A stretch of DNA of 64,000 nt, taken from Setoptus koraiensis (lineage: Eukaryota; Arthropoda). The translations under genes were made by a program, and so were the position numbers. The notes under the pieces are model-generated. The model saw nothing but the letters and a program-made list of their open reading frames with translations, was not told the DNA's origin and did not search any database. Position 1 is the first letter of the stretch, and each line of letters opens with the position of its first letter. The stretch spans positions 9,486,001 to 9,550,000 of the forward strand of contig CM106585.1 of NCBI GenBank assembly GCA_048013815.1, in the 5' to 3' direction. This document shows, in pieces, positions 22,814 through 33,252 of this stretch.

Positions 22814-22951
22814 TATCTACTTAAATTAATTGTGCTTTAATGTGTACAATCACTAACAATTCTGATCATTCTAATATAATCAAGGGCCCGATTGACACAC
22901 AATAAAGACGGAGTCAATCGTAGGCTAATCAGCTCAACACCCGGAATGAAT

Positions 22952-24361
22952 CTAGTGATTTGAATGTAACTTGATGCAGGCGACTGAGGCAGCAGCGACC
23001 AGTGCTGAAATAATTGTAAATTTAGCAAAATCGCGCAAAAGTTTATCTTGGGCGTGCCGCCTCTCAATGCACTCATTAATAGGTATGCGCGAGAAAGTGA
23101 CCATAGTATAGAGAGGAATCCATCTATTAGGCATCAATTTATACAGCATATTATCTAGACTTTTCCTCATGGCAAACATTTTAGAGTTGACCAGGTCTCG
23201 CATCTCTATGTAGTTATACATGGCTAAATCGCTCATCGCTTGACCATTTTCACACCTGCGCTTAGTGAATTCTTGCAAACATTGCCCAAGTTTTTCAGCG
23301 AGAACATCACCGTTCAAAGTAGATGTAATGGCGTATTCATCTAGGATTTCGTCTAGTACTAGACAATCCTCGAAGCCGCAGTTCATTCCTTGACCGTAAA
23401 ATGGTACCATTGCGTGCGCCGCATCTCCCATTATCAGAAAATTTGATTTATAATGATATGGTCGACATTTGACAGAAACCAACGGGCTGGGTTTCGTCGT
23501 TCGGAATGCATCCCGAATCCTTGTTTCGCCAATGAACTTTATGGAATCGGGAAAATATTTTCGAAAGAATTGCAATGCTTCATCGGGCGTTTTGAGTTGG
23601 GCGAATCGCCTGTTGGGCATAAATAGTGTACAGGTAAATGTCTTGTCGTTGTTCGGTAAGGCTATCATCATAAATTGACCTCTGGGCCAAATATGCAAAT
23701 AGTTGGGCAGCATCTTGTACTGGCCTTGCTCGTCAGCATCAATTCTCAGCTCCATGTAGCCATGCTCTATGAATGTCTGACTGAAATCAATTTGTGCTTT
23801 CTTCATGAGTAAATTGCGCACACTGGAGTGAGCCCCATCGCATCCGATCACCAAGTCGAAGGAATGATACTTTTTAATCACATTCTCACTGTCGCCACTA
23901 TGAGCACCGCAAACAATTTCGAATCCTAGTTCCGCTTTGTCGGCATTCAGACTAATCAATTTGTGATTGAAAAGAAGAGTAACTCTTGGTTGTGACTCGG
24001 CGTAATCCAATAAATAATTGTTCAGCGAGGCCCTCTCGATAGAGTTTATGCATCTACCGTCGGGATCGTACTGAATTGGCTTCAGTTGACCATCTACACC
24101 GTGTATCATGCGTGCCTTCATTGGTATGGCATTCTCTTCAACTATCTTCTCTAAGTTGAGACGTTTCAAGGCGCTGATGCCTCTGTGGGATATGGCTAAA
24201 TTTATCGATCGTCCGAAGTAGCCCCTCTCCTGACGACCATCATGTCTACTTTCGAAGAGTGTCACTTCAAACCCACGTTGAGACAACAAGCATGCTTCTA
24301 GTGCCCCCACAAGACCACCTCCAACAATGGCCGCTCTAGGTGTATGATTACTCTCTGTCAT
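22952..24361 (-). CDS. KMO: kynurenine 3-monooxygenase
   Basis: FAD-dependent hydroxylase of the outer mitochondrial membrane that turns kynurenine into 3-hydroxykynurenine, on the route to ommochromes and xanthurenate. The intronless 469-residue protein begins with the dinucleotide fold AAIVGGGLVGALEACLL, followed by GRSINLAISHRGISAL and RASLNNYLL. The second FAD motif is GDAAHAMVPFYGQGMNCGFE. A C-terminal hydrophobic helix (FTIISALVAAASVACIKL) is the usual membrane anchor. I start at 24361, where MTESNHTPRAAIVGGG matches the family. An in-frame ATG at 24472 would add 37 poorly conserved residues. Convergent with SPCA. Confidence 0.95.
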   Translation of the reverse strand: MTESNHTPRAAIVGGGLVGALEACLLSQRGFEVTLFESRHDGRQERGYFGRSINLAISHRGISALKRLNLEKIVEENAIPMKARMIHGVDGQLKPIQYDPDGRCINSIERASLNNYLLDYAESQPRVTLLFNHKLISLNADKAELGFEIVCGAHSGDSENVIKKYHSFDLVIGCDGAHSSVRNLLMKKAQIDFSQTFIEHGYMELRIDADEQGQYKMLPNYLHIWPRGQFMMIALPNNDKTFTCTLFMPNRRFAQLKTPDEALQFFRKYFPDSIKFIGETRIRDAFRTTKPSPLVSVKCRPYHYKSNFLIMGDAAHAMVPFYGQGMNCGFEDCLVLDEILDEYAITSTLNGDVLAEKLGQCLQEFTKRRCENGQAMSDLAMYNYIEMRDLVNSKMFAMRKSLDNMLYKLMPNRWIPLYTMVTFSRIPINECIERRHAQDKLLRDFAKFTIISALVAAASVACIKLHSNH

Positions 24362-24739
24362 AATACTGTTGATACCAATGCGTCCTCCTATACAGTATGT
24401 TATAAAAAGATTTGTTGGTGGGGCACTCACAGACCCGAAGCGAGCTCTATGTGCATAAGTGCATCCACCCATTTGGCAGCCGCCGATCAGCTGCTCGAAA
24501 ATTCACAACATCATTCAAAAATGTCGTCTGCACTAACAGAGCATGTCAGCTCTAGATAAATCTCATATATTACAAGTCATGCCATCATATTGCACTACAA
24601 CCTTAAGATTGATTCATCAGGATAAATTTACTATTCGATCGCCACATCGATATTAGATAATATTTTTTTTCAGGAAACTTCTATCAATTCTATGTCTACA
24701 CTAGATAGTAGCACACTTTAGACTTGATTTTTGGAAGAA
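24362..24739. promoter_or_regulatory. divergent upstream region of KMO and ALG3
   Basis: The 378-base gap must hold both promoters. No clear TATA box. The first part includes the in-frame upstream extension of the KMO frame. Confidence 0.35.
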
Positions 24740-26471
24740 ATGTCGAATAAAAACAACAAGAAACAAGTTAAAACTAAACCTCCGCGGCTTAGGTACAATT
24801 GGAAAAAAATATGGAAATCTATAATAGATCTGGCACAGTCATGGAATCTAGTCAAGATACTCATACCTATAGAGATCATATTGAATATTTATATCATTAA
24901 AACTGTCGATTATACAGAAATAGATTGGTCAACATATATGGTGCAAGTTCAGCACGTATTGAACGGCACTTTCGACTATGCACAAATCGAAGGGCCCACC
25001 GGCCCCCTTGTATATCCTGCGGGACACGTATGGTTTTTTCTAGCTCTATATGGACTGACAGGTCGCGGAACAAACATATCACTTGCTCAATTCATTTATG
25101 CCTGCATTTACATAATCAACCTGATTGTTGTATATAAAATATACTCTCATCATCGTGTAAGACAAGTAAGTTCGGCACCTTCATTGGGAAATATCTCTTG
25201 TAAGGTTACATCTAATCATCTCAATTCTCTCTCAAAACTAATTCTCTTAGGTTCCTCCTTACGTGTTCCTGATCATGTGTTTCACCTCTCGGAGAATTCA
25301 TTCTATATACATCTTGAGATTATTCAACGATCCAGTAGCCATGATGTTCGCTTACATGGCGTTCTATGCGTTACTTGAAAAGAAATACAAAACGTCTAGT
25401 GCTTTGTTTAGTTTAGCCGTATCAATCAAGATGAACGTGCTACTATTTGCTCCAGCCTTCGCTTTGATTCTTCACGAACAAATCGGGCTCATAAAGTCAA
25501 TCAAGAACGCTTTAATATTCTCGTCTATTCAGGTATGTTATCTATGTTTCTTGTTTGTCATGGCAAAATTTCTCAGTCAAGAATTTTGTAAGGCTAACAT
25601 TATACCTCTCTCATCATCATTAGTTACTACTTGGATTGCCATTTTTGATCTCACAACCGATGAGCTATTTGAAGGGAGGATTCAATTTTGGAAGAGTTTT
25701 CCTTCATCAATGGACTGTCAACTGGAGATTTTTACCAGAAAAGATATTTCTTAACCAGAACTTTATGATTTCTCTATTAGTCCTACAGTTTACCCTGATC
25801 TTAATATTCTTCTGGTCACGTTGGCGTCGTGCTGTCTGTCGCTTGCTTTGTATCAAAAGACAAACCGAAATCAGGAGAGATGGTAAGTATATATATACTG
25901 AATGATCAATATAGATAACTATTATTTGGCGGAACACTCACTTACCTCTTTATGATCTTAATATCTACAGATGCTATGGTGACATTAGCGCTGGTCAACT
26001 TCATAGGTGTAGCATGTAGCAGATCACTCCACTACCAGTTCTACGTATGGTACTACCACACTTTACCGCTACTCATATGGTCAACTGAGTTTAATACTGT
26101 TAAAGGGTAAGTTAATCTTCATCATAGCGACATCTCTCTAAATAACTTCTGAGTCTACTATATCAACAATTTCTATTATATATACATATATATCTAGATT
26201 ATTACTTCTAGGTTTGATTGAGTTCGCTTGGAATTCATATCCATCAACGATAGCAAGCAGCATCATTTTACATTCATGTCATATAGCTATTCTATACGGC
26301 CTGTATCACAGGCAAGGATTGCAGCAACAAAACCAAACAGGTGGAGATCAACCACAGGCTCAGAATTCAATGGCAAAGAAGATACGTCAAAATAATAGTA
26401 AGCTCGCACCCGAGATTCAGAACCGCTTCGAAACAAAAGTAGGATCGAAACATGTCCATTTCAAGGGCTAA
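24740..26471 (+). CDS. Alg3: ALG3, dolichyl-P-Man:Man5GlcNAc2-PP-Dol alpha-1,3-mannosyltransferase
   Basis: ER-membrane enzyme that adds the first lumenal mannose to the N-glycan precursor. Exons 24740-25165, 25251-25532, 25624-25882, 25971-26106 and 26198-26471 give 458 residues (human 438). Conserved parts: [107 protein letters not shown] and [13 protein letters not shown]. The C-terminus is a hydrophilic Gln/Lys tail. The start is the ATG at 24740. A partial copy of exon 3 and exon 5 plus the 3' flank lies at about 30512-30912. Confidence 0.95.
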
Positions 26472-27675
26472 ATAATACCTCATTGTCATATATTTATAGA
26501 AATTGTAGTCCACATAAACGTAGTAAATATTCATACATGAGCTTTCAAATTCGGTTCATATATGTTCATCATACAATGAGTGTCGACAATTATTGTATTG
26601 TTCCTCGAAAACTCTCTTTCTCTGGAAAACCGTAACTCAGTCAGCGAACAATTTTACCACCAGCAATACCTATTGTTTTAAGCATGATGCAATTGCAAAG
26701 TTAATTTTTGCTAAGTTCGAGTGGACAGATCTTATCTGGGGTTCTCGAAGACAAGTATGCATTTGTGAGTTAGGCTGTATTCACGAGGGTGGCTTCGATC
26801 GATAGATTGCATCGAGCACAAAGAATTACCTTGAATTAACATTGTGGCTCTATGTCGCATCCCTATCCTAGTCGATGCTTTAGATTCTATTGGCGTCTGT
26901 CGCTCTTAATATCGCTGCGAATAGAAGTGTAATCTGAAAAGAAGACTAGAGGTCGATAGTATTGACGAACTGTCCACCTGTGTCGTCACTTTCATACAAA
27001 CACATTCGACGTATATAAAATACAGAATCTTGGCACTAATTGCTGTTTGAATCCAATTCTCAAATAACACTTGTGACAGTAGTAGTTAAGAGTCAGAAAC
27101 TAGGACTTGACCACAGAACTCCTGTGACAGAAGCTGGCAAGAGGCATCACTTTGGCCATCATCTTCTCGAACGTTTGACATTGAATGCGCAAGAGATCTA
27201 AGACTCGATAGAAGTTTGTACAAGTGTTAAAAAAGTGTGGGAAGAAATGCTAAATGCACAGACTACAATTGCAACATAGTTGGCATGGACAAAGTAGGGC
27301 GCTTCTTCTTTGGATTGGTCAACTATTAAGTTATCAACTATACAGTATGTTCCGTTGATAGTTCTTTGGATAAATCATTCTAACTTGATCTAGAATCAGC
27401 TATTAACCTTATTGTTTCGAGTGTTTGGCGCTCGTTCATACTTGGGTGTCTGTGAAAACATTTCTTTCTTCCATCTTAGAGTAAATGAATCAGAATAATC
27501 CAAGGAGCTTGGATTCAACAATCAGTGACAAATGCTGATCGATGAACATCTTTATGGTAAATACGTAACAAGAAATCGTATCAAATGACGCAATCAATAC
27601 ATCAAGATAACTTGCACGCCAGTTAGCGTCATCGGAGTTTATTTAATGAATGCATGCAATCAATGAATATTTGAG
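26472..27675. other. 1.2 kb intergenic, no gene seen
   Basis: 3' flank of ALG3 and upstream region of the Lys/His-rich gene. One 70-codon frame (26593-26805) without motifs. No RNA gene recognised. Confidence 0.5.
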
Positions 27676-30317
27676 ATGAGAACTGAGTTGCTAATTATTG
27701 TAGCGATCATATTCCTATGTTCCTGGTGTGTATATATCCTAGTCAAAATGAATGGATCAGTAGAGAATTCATATCAAACATCCAAAAATCAACTCGCAAC
27801 TAACCGAGCCACTGGATCTGATTTTGTATTTGACACATCAAAATTGAATCATCATCCTCCATATCATTTATATTCGAATATCTCAGAAAATCCTTTTAAT
27901 TACTCAAATGTCAACTCGCTAAACAATAGTCCAGTCAGTTTTCCAGACAACGTTACATCAGCAAACATAGATGACGAATATTATGAAGACGAAGATCCGG
28001 TTAGTTCATTTCAGAACAACCAAAACAATTCTATTCACAATGCACCTAAAATAAGAGAGAAGTTTGATGACCATTCGAATCACTTGCAAGGACTATCAAG
28101 TTTGAACATGGACATCGACGTGACAAGACCCACATCTAACAAAGATAATTATCATCGCAGTGAGCTCCAGAGTGAACATTATCAGAAGAAAGATGTTAGT
28201 AGAAAAAAGACAGGTCAGCCAACAGCTAACAACGGCTCGAGACTGCCCTATGTAAATGATGGATATATTGGCAGTAAAACATCTGCTTCAAATCCTTTGA
28301 GGAGTTTCAGTGATCCGTATAGCAATGACAAAAAAATACCCGACTATGATGCGGATAGAGATAGTGACGATGCGAGAAATGGAGACGATGATTCAGGTAC
28401 TGAAATAGACGAAAGATCCGGAGGAACCTCGTACAATGAAGAAGAAAATGTAGCTCATGACAAGGGTCATAAATACTCTTTATCACCAGATACAAATAGT
28501 AGAAAAATAGGTGAAAAAAATACAGATGACTTACCGAATAAAGTGGATCCTGAAGATGATTATGAGGATGATCCTGTTGTCGCATCTACAAGTGAAAGTG
28601 CCCCTAATCCTTCAGACATACACGCACATAAGATGAAAGAGTCGGTCGTTTCGCAAAAGTGGGACGATGTAGTTGATAACGATAATGAACACTTCACAGG
28701 GGCGAGATCCAAAAAAAGGAAGAACAAGGCTGAAGATGCAGACAACAACGACAACGAAGATGATCCGGTTAGATTTTTGGATCTCGATAGAAGGCGAGCA
28801 CCGTTTGCTTCAAAAAGATTCAAACGTTACATTAACGATAATCAAAAATATCAATTGGAAGGTTCCAACTATGGAATTGAAAACGTTCCGGAAGCCAGCA
28901 TCAGCTCAATCTACAGTCCTGCAATTAAAGTTCAACTTCCAGACTTGGCTAACAATAATATGAGCATAAGTGCTACTTTAAATCCCTTCCAGACAGCACA
29001 AATCAACTTACTCCCAGTAAGTGAGAGCCAGTATATAGGTTATCCGGAGAGGGGGCGTAAAAGGATTCGCCGGAAGAGAAAAAGGAAATTCGATAAGCTC
29101 AATCAACCTGTCGGAATGGAGATGATACCCGTGGAAAACCATCAGACTGGAATTCAACCGGAGTATATTGTTGAAGGTCAAGATCGTGCAACTCAGCCAA
29201 GTCGTCATCATGGTAAGAAAAAGAAAAAACACGGCCATAAATCGAAGAAGTCATCTTTGAGTGGAAAGCACTCAAAACTACATTCGAGCCAAAAGAAAAA
29301 ATTAAGTAAATCCTATAAAAAAGGTAACTGTATTATGTCTAAATATATAAAAAAACAATTGACGAGACATTGTTTTTCCAACAGACACACTAACTCATAT
29401 AATCGTTATAATATTAATTCTATAGGTAGAGAAAGAAAAAAGAAACACAAAGTTCATAAAGATAAATACCACAAGAAAAAGATGTTTCAGGTAATTGGAA
29501 TATGACTTCCGTTCAACTGACTGACCAACCAACTATAATACTGACTAAATAATTATAACAATAGTTGTAATAATTACATTTTATAAATAACTCTCAAAGG
29601 GCATGAAAAAGGGTGAAAAACATCGCAAGGGCCACGGAGCACAAGGTATGTATCGCTACTATTCTAACTAACACTAATTAGTTAATTTTGTACAGCTAAC
29701 ATCGCTATCTAACATTATATAAATTCTCTCGTTTGACATTAACTATTTCCCATGACAACTATATCTTACAGGGGGTAAAAAAGGCATGAAGTTCTACAAA
29801 GATAAAGGGTACAAAAAGAAAGGATTCAAGAATACTTATCATAAGGAAGAGTAAGTGTAGATTTAGACCGATGTCTATTATTGTTGGATTTAGTAAGGAT
29901 TCTGATCTTCTTGATCATCCCCGACTCTAATAGGTTCGGCAATCGCAAGACGTACTTCGATGAGTATAGGGATAAAGATTTCAAAAAGAAATATAACAAA
30001 TTCGACGACAAGTACAAGTATAAGTAAGTACTACGTAATTACTGCTACTCATTGATCCGAATGCTTTTTCTGCTTGTCTGGCGATTTTATTCACCTGTTT
30101 ATACAAACATTTCGATTTACTTCCATGCAGCAAAATGAAGAAATGGTCAGGAAAGGATCAAAAGAATATGAAAAAGGTTAAAGATGTTGGCAAAAAGCAC
30201 CACAAAACAGGCCATGCTGGATGGAAGAAGAAGCACATCGGCAAATCTAAGAAAGAACATGAATCTCACGAACATAGTTCGAAGAAGAAAAAGAAGAGTA
30301 TGAGCAAGAAGATCTGA
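27676..30317 (+). CDS. Lys/His-rich secreted or membrane-anchored protein, conserved arthropod type
   Basis: Function unknown. Six exons (27676-29323, 29426-29490, 29600-29645, 29772-29850, 29934-30023, 30131-30317) give 704 residues. MRTELLIIVAIIFLCSWCVY is a signal peptide or anchor. Residues 25-380 are a disordered acidic, Asn/Ser-rich region; from about 470 the protein is strongly basic, ending in many KKK and HK runs. The conserved part is in the small exons: GFKNTYHKEEFGNRKTYFDE followed by a YRDKDFKKKYNKFDD stretch, which resembles the YHKDEY...K..FYD pattern of histidine-rich secreted proteins of insects. The first intron (102 bases) has no stop and stays in frame, so a retained-intron form would still be translated. 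Confidence 0.7.
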
Positions 30318-30952
30318 AACCTCAATTTGTATTTTATTGTATTAAAATAATCTGTTTCATCAGCACGCATCATTGTTTTTTAAACTATAAGAGATCTCAG
30401 TGGCTCTACGCTATTTCGACATCTTTGATTTATCAAGAGAACAATAACGATGGATAGTTTAAATATCAGGACAACCCTTATTAACACTCAAAAACAAGAA
30501 ATAGCGGCAACTACTTAGATTGCCATTTTTGATCTCACAACCGATGAGTTATTTGAAGGGAGGATTTAATTTTAGAAGAGTTTTCCTTCATCTATGGACT
30601 GTCAACTGGAGATTTTTACCAGAAAAGATATTTCTCAACCAGAACTTTATGATTTCTCCATTAGTCCAACAGTTTACCCTGGTTGAGTGGAGATCAACCA
30701 CAAGCTCAGAATTTAATAGCAAAGAAGATACGTTAAAATGATAGTAAACTCGCACCGGATATTCAAAACCGCTTCGAGACACAAATAGGGTCGAGACATG
30801 TCCGTTTCAAGGCTAAATAATGCCTCATAGTCATATATTTATAAAAATCGTAGTCCACATAAACGTAGTAAATATTCATACATGAGCTTTCAGTGTCGAT
30901 TAAGATATGTTTCCTAAAAAGTTTATTGTTGTTGCCGATTTAAGTATTTGGT
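30318..30952. other. 3' flank of the Lys/His-rich gene and the ALG3 fragment
   Basis: Apart from the gene fragment described separately, nothing is seen between the Lys/His-rich gene and the Smad-A stop. Confidence 0.5.
30512..30912 (+). pseudogene. partial duplicate of ALG3 with internal deletion
   Basis: Positions about 30514-30682 copy ALG3 exon 3 (from about 25627 to 25798), still reading [12 protein letters not shown]. Positions about 30688-30912 copy exon 5 from about 26340, the stop codon region and about 90 bases of 3' flank. Some 540 bases of the source, holding the end of exon 3, exon 4 and two introns, are absent, and the joint is not at an exon boundary. Substitutions are frequent but the copy is still easy to align. 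It cannot code for a functional enzyme. Confidence 0.9.
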
Positions 30953-32260
30953 TCAAGACGTTGATGTCATGTAAAATATGGGCGGAGGGAATTCGTTTAG
31001 TTTGGCATCAAGATATGATAGCATCTCACATAGTACTATCTCGAGCCAACATGGTGTGGATGTCACCTCATGACGTTGATAGGGAGCGCCCCATCCTTTG
31101 ACAAAGCTCATCTTTATCGAGCAGTGAGATTTGAGAGAATGGAGCTTATCGTAATTGTTCTCAGGGCTGTTGATTTCTCTCCTCAATTGCTCTTCGAAAA
31201 CTTTGTAATCAAATATTTTGAGTTGACAATCAGGAGGCATTCTAATAACGGTTTGATTTAGGAAGTTGTTTTCAGCGTAGCAATTGTAGTTCTTAGAATG
31301 AAAATATACAGGATATGCAGATAAATTTTTAGCCCATATTTCGTTGCCTTTCTTTTCTAGCCTCACCCCTCGGCCAATCCCTTTTCTGGTCGACTCTATC
31401 TCTCTATTTCTATTGATGTTTGACAATGATCCAAGCGAAAATCTTTGATTGTGATTGGTGGGGTCGGTGAAGCCGTCAATCGTTACTGCGGATGAGCTAG
31501 CTGTGAAAGGTTCACCAACACGGTTACTGAGTTCCCAGTAAGTAATTTTGCACCAACCGTTCGAGCTAAAACTTATTGGCATCTCTGGCTTTGGAATTGC
31601 TTGCTGGTAACCAGATTGATCCATTTCAACATTGTCTTGGTAGTATCCTGGTGTAGCAGCGGCGTCATATGATTGAGCATCAGGAGATTGAGCGGAAACG
31701 TAAGAGGAAGACGGGGGTCCAGAGAATGACATGCTGGCCACTTGTGAGTGGTAATCAATCGGAAGGCCAGTGTAGGGAGTCGGTGGCGAAAGAGAAGGCG
31801 AAACAGAGAAACTGCCCCCGCCTGGCGTGAATACCGGCGGATAGATGGGTTGATCTACTCGTGAATAGTGGTATGGATTGATGCAAACTTTGGATAGTTT
31901 CTGATGGCCGGGATATTTACAATTATCCACAGACTTGAGTTCTTGGTGTGTCTGTAGGTCGGGCCAACGAACTATTCGGCAGCAAAGAACGTGCGGTAAC
32001 ATTTTCCTGTGCGACACTTGTAGGCGACCATCTTGTGATCTGTCTAGAGTAACACATTGAGTATCTGGGGTCTTTTGTTCCAGGGCAACATAGAAGAATG
32101 CCTCGTAGGAGCCGTCGTTTTTCTTCTTTAGTTTTTTTTCCAGCGTCAAAAAGGCACGACTTTTCCATGTTTCGTCTTCGTCGCCTTGTCTCCATCTCAG
32201 TATTTTGTTCATCATGGAGCTAGGAAAAGAGAAAATGCCATTCTGTGACGACGACGACAT
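30953..32260 (-). CDS. Mad-like R-Smad, copy A
   Basis: Transcription factor of the BMP/Dpp branch. The intronless 435-residue protein has an MH1 domain (about 10-140): KILRWRQGDEDETWKSRAF, CVTLDRSQDGRLQVSHRKML, RWPDLQTHQELKSVDNCKYP and VCINPYHYSRVD, with the zinc ligands and DNA-binding hairpin largely kept. A Pro/Ser/Tyr-rich linker (140-225) follows, then MH2 (about 230-425): CKITYWELSNRVGEPFT, LGSLSNINRNREIESTRKGI, and MSFVKGWGAPYQRHEVTSTP, the L3 loop. It ends in TSTS, keeping the S-x-S receptor phosphorylation pattern. The linker lacks the PPxY seen in copy B. It is well diverged from canonical Mad. The start is the ATG at 32260. Confidence 0.9.
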   Translation of the reverse strand: MSSSSQNGIFSFPSSMMNKILRWRQGDEDETWKSRAFLTLEKKLKKKNDGSYEAFFYVALEQKTPDTQCVTLDRSQDGRLQVSHRKMLPHVLCCRIVRWPDLQTHQELKSVDNCKYPGHQKLSKVCINPYHYSRVDQPIYPPVFTPGGGSFSVSPSLSPPTPYTGLPIDYHSQVASMSFSGPPSSSYVSAQSPDAQSYDAAATPGYYQDNVEMDQSGYQQAIPKPEMPISFSSNGWCKITYWELSNRVGEPFTASSSAVTIDGFTDPTNHNQRFSLGSLSNINRNREIESTRKGIGRGVRLEKKGNEIWAKNLSAYPVYFHSKNYNCYAENNFLNQTVIRMPPDCQLKIFDYKVFEEQLRREINSPENNYDKLHSLKSHCSIKMSFVKGWGAPYQRHEVTSTPCWLEIVLCEMLSYLDAKLNEFPPPIFYMTSTS

Positions 32261-33252
32261 GATGTACAGCGTAGTGGGCGACAATATTCAATCAGATGAC
32301 CATAATGGGGCAAGATTATAATTATAATTAGATATTAAAATATGTGTGTGTATATATAAATATATATAGTATGTAAATGTAATGCATGTGTATATTATTG
32401 AACAATAGCTCATATTATTGGATTGGAATTGGTGTGTGTACAATATAAAAGTACAGTACGTGTGTTTGCGCAAAGTGCACCAGCACAAAAATGTGCTCGT
32501 CCGTGTGTCTCAGTCGCTGCGTTTACACGTGTGTGCGTGCGTGTGTGCACAGAGAGAGTTGCTCTCACAAGTGCGATCATACACCCAGTACCCATAACAC
32601 AGCCCAATTGTTGCTGATAATGATCTGCTTCAACATGCGTCAAGAAATAGGCATTTCATCAAGAGGGGGGACGGCACTGCCAGAGAGGGGGGACAAACAA
32701 AGACCGAATCGAACTGCAAGAACAATGTTCGTCGATCACTCTATGTTTGTCTGTGTGTGTCTGCTTATGTGCGCAAACCAGCCACTGATACCAGAGCGAA
32801 CCATACGTTATATATAGAAACTGTTTTGTCTGGTTGTAAACGCTACCAATGCTACCCACACCAGAGAACACGGCGTAAACAACCCACAAGTGACAATGGG
32901 AGACGCTGCCAGCGCCCACCAATAGCCCTCGATATTATACAGCGTAGAATGCACTGTGTCGAATCCACAGTCCACCAATACAAATGGTGCATACAAATAG
33001 CGAGCTGCAACAGGAATGTTGGTGTGTGTGTGCGTGTGCTTAAGATTACATTCAACAAGCGGCTGTAGTGGTAGTGATATTTATTGTTGTTATTGATTAC
33101 ATTCGATATTGTTGTTATGCGCAGAACGATAGCCAACTTCCATCCTTTTGGGCATCATCGAATAAACTCGCCAGCTCCAAAGTTCTACTATCGAACTTGT
33201 GTAATTAGAAAATGGTGGCCAACAATTCCTTTGCGCCAGAACTGTAACAATC
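32261..33252. promoter_or_regulatory. upstream region of Smad-A, partly duplicated upstream of Smad-B
   Basis: Includes AT- and GT-rich simple sequence (32331-32380) and a block at about 32455-32760 that aligns with about 36655-36930, sharing TTTGCGCAAAGTGCACCAGC and GAACAATGTTCGTCGATC. The rest, to the PDSS2 stop, holds no recognisable gene; several overlapping small frames on both strands look fortuitous. Confidence 0.6.
32455..32760 (-). repeat. duplicated Smad upstream block, copy A
   Basis: Aligns with 36655-36930 with small indels. It lies about 195 bases upstream of the Smad-A ATG; the partner lies a similar distance upstream of Smad-B. The conserved order suggests a promoter duplicated together with the gene. 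Confidence 0.85.

Noticed and set aside
32288-33136. Several overlapping 60-108 codon frames on both strands
   Set aside because: Produced by GT/CA-rich upstream DNA of Smad-A; the equivalents upstream of Smad-B are not conserved as proteins.
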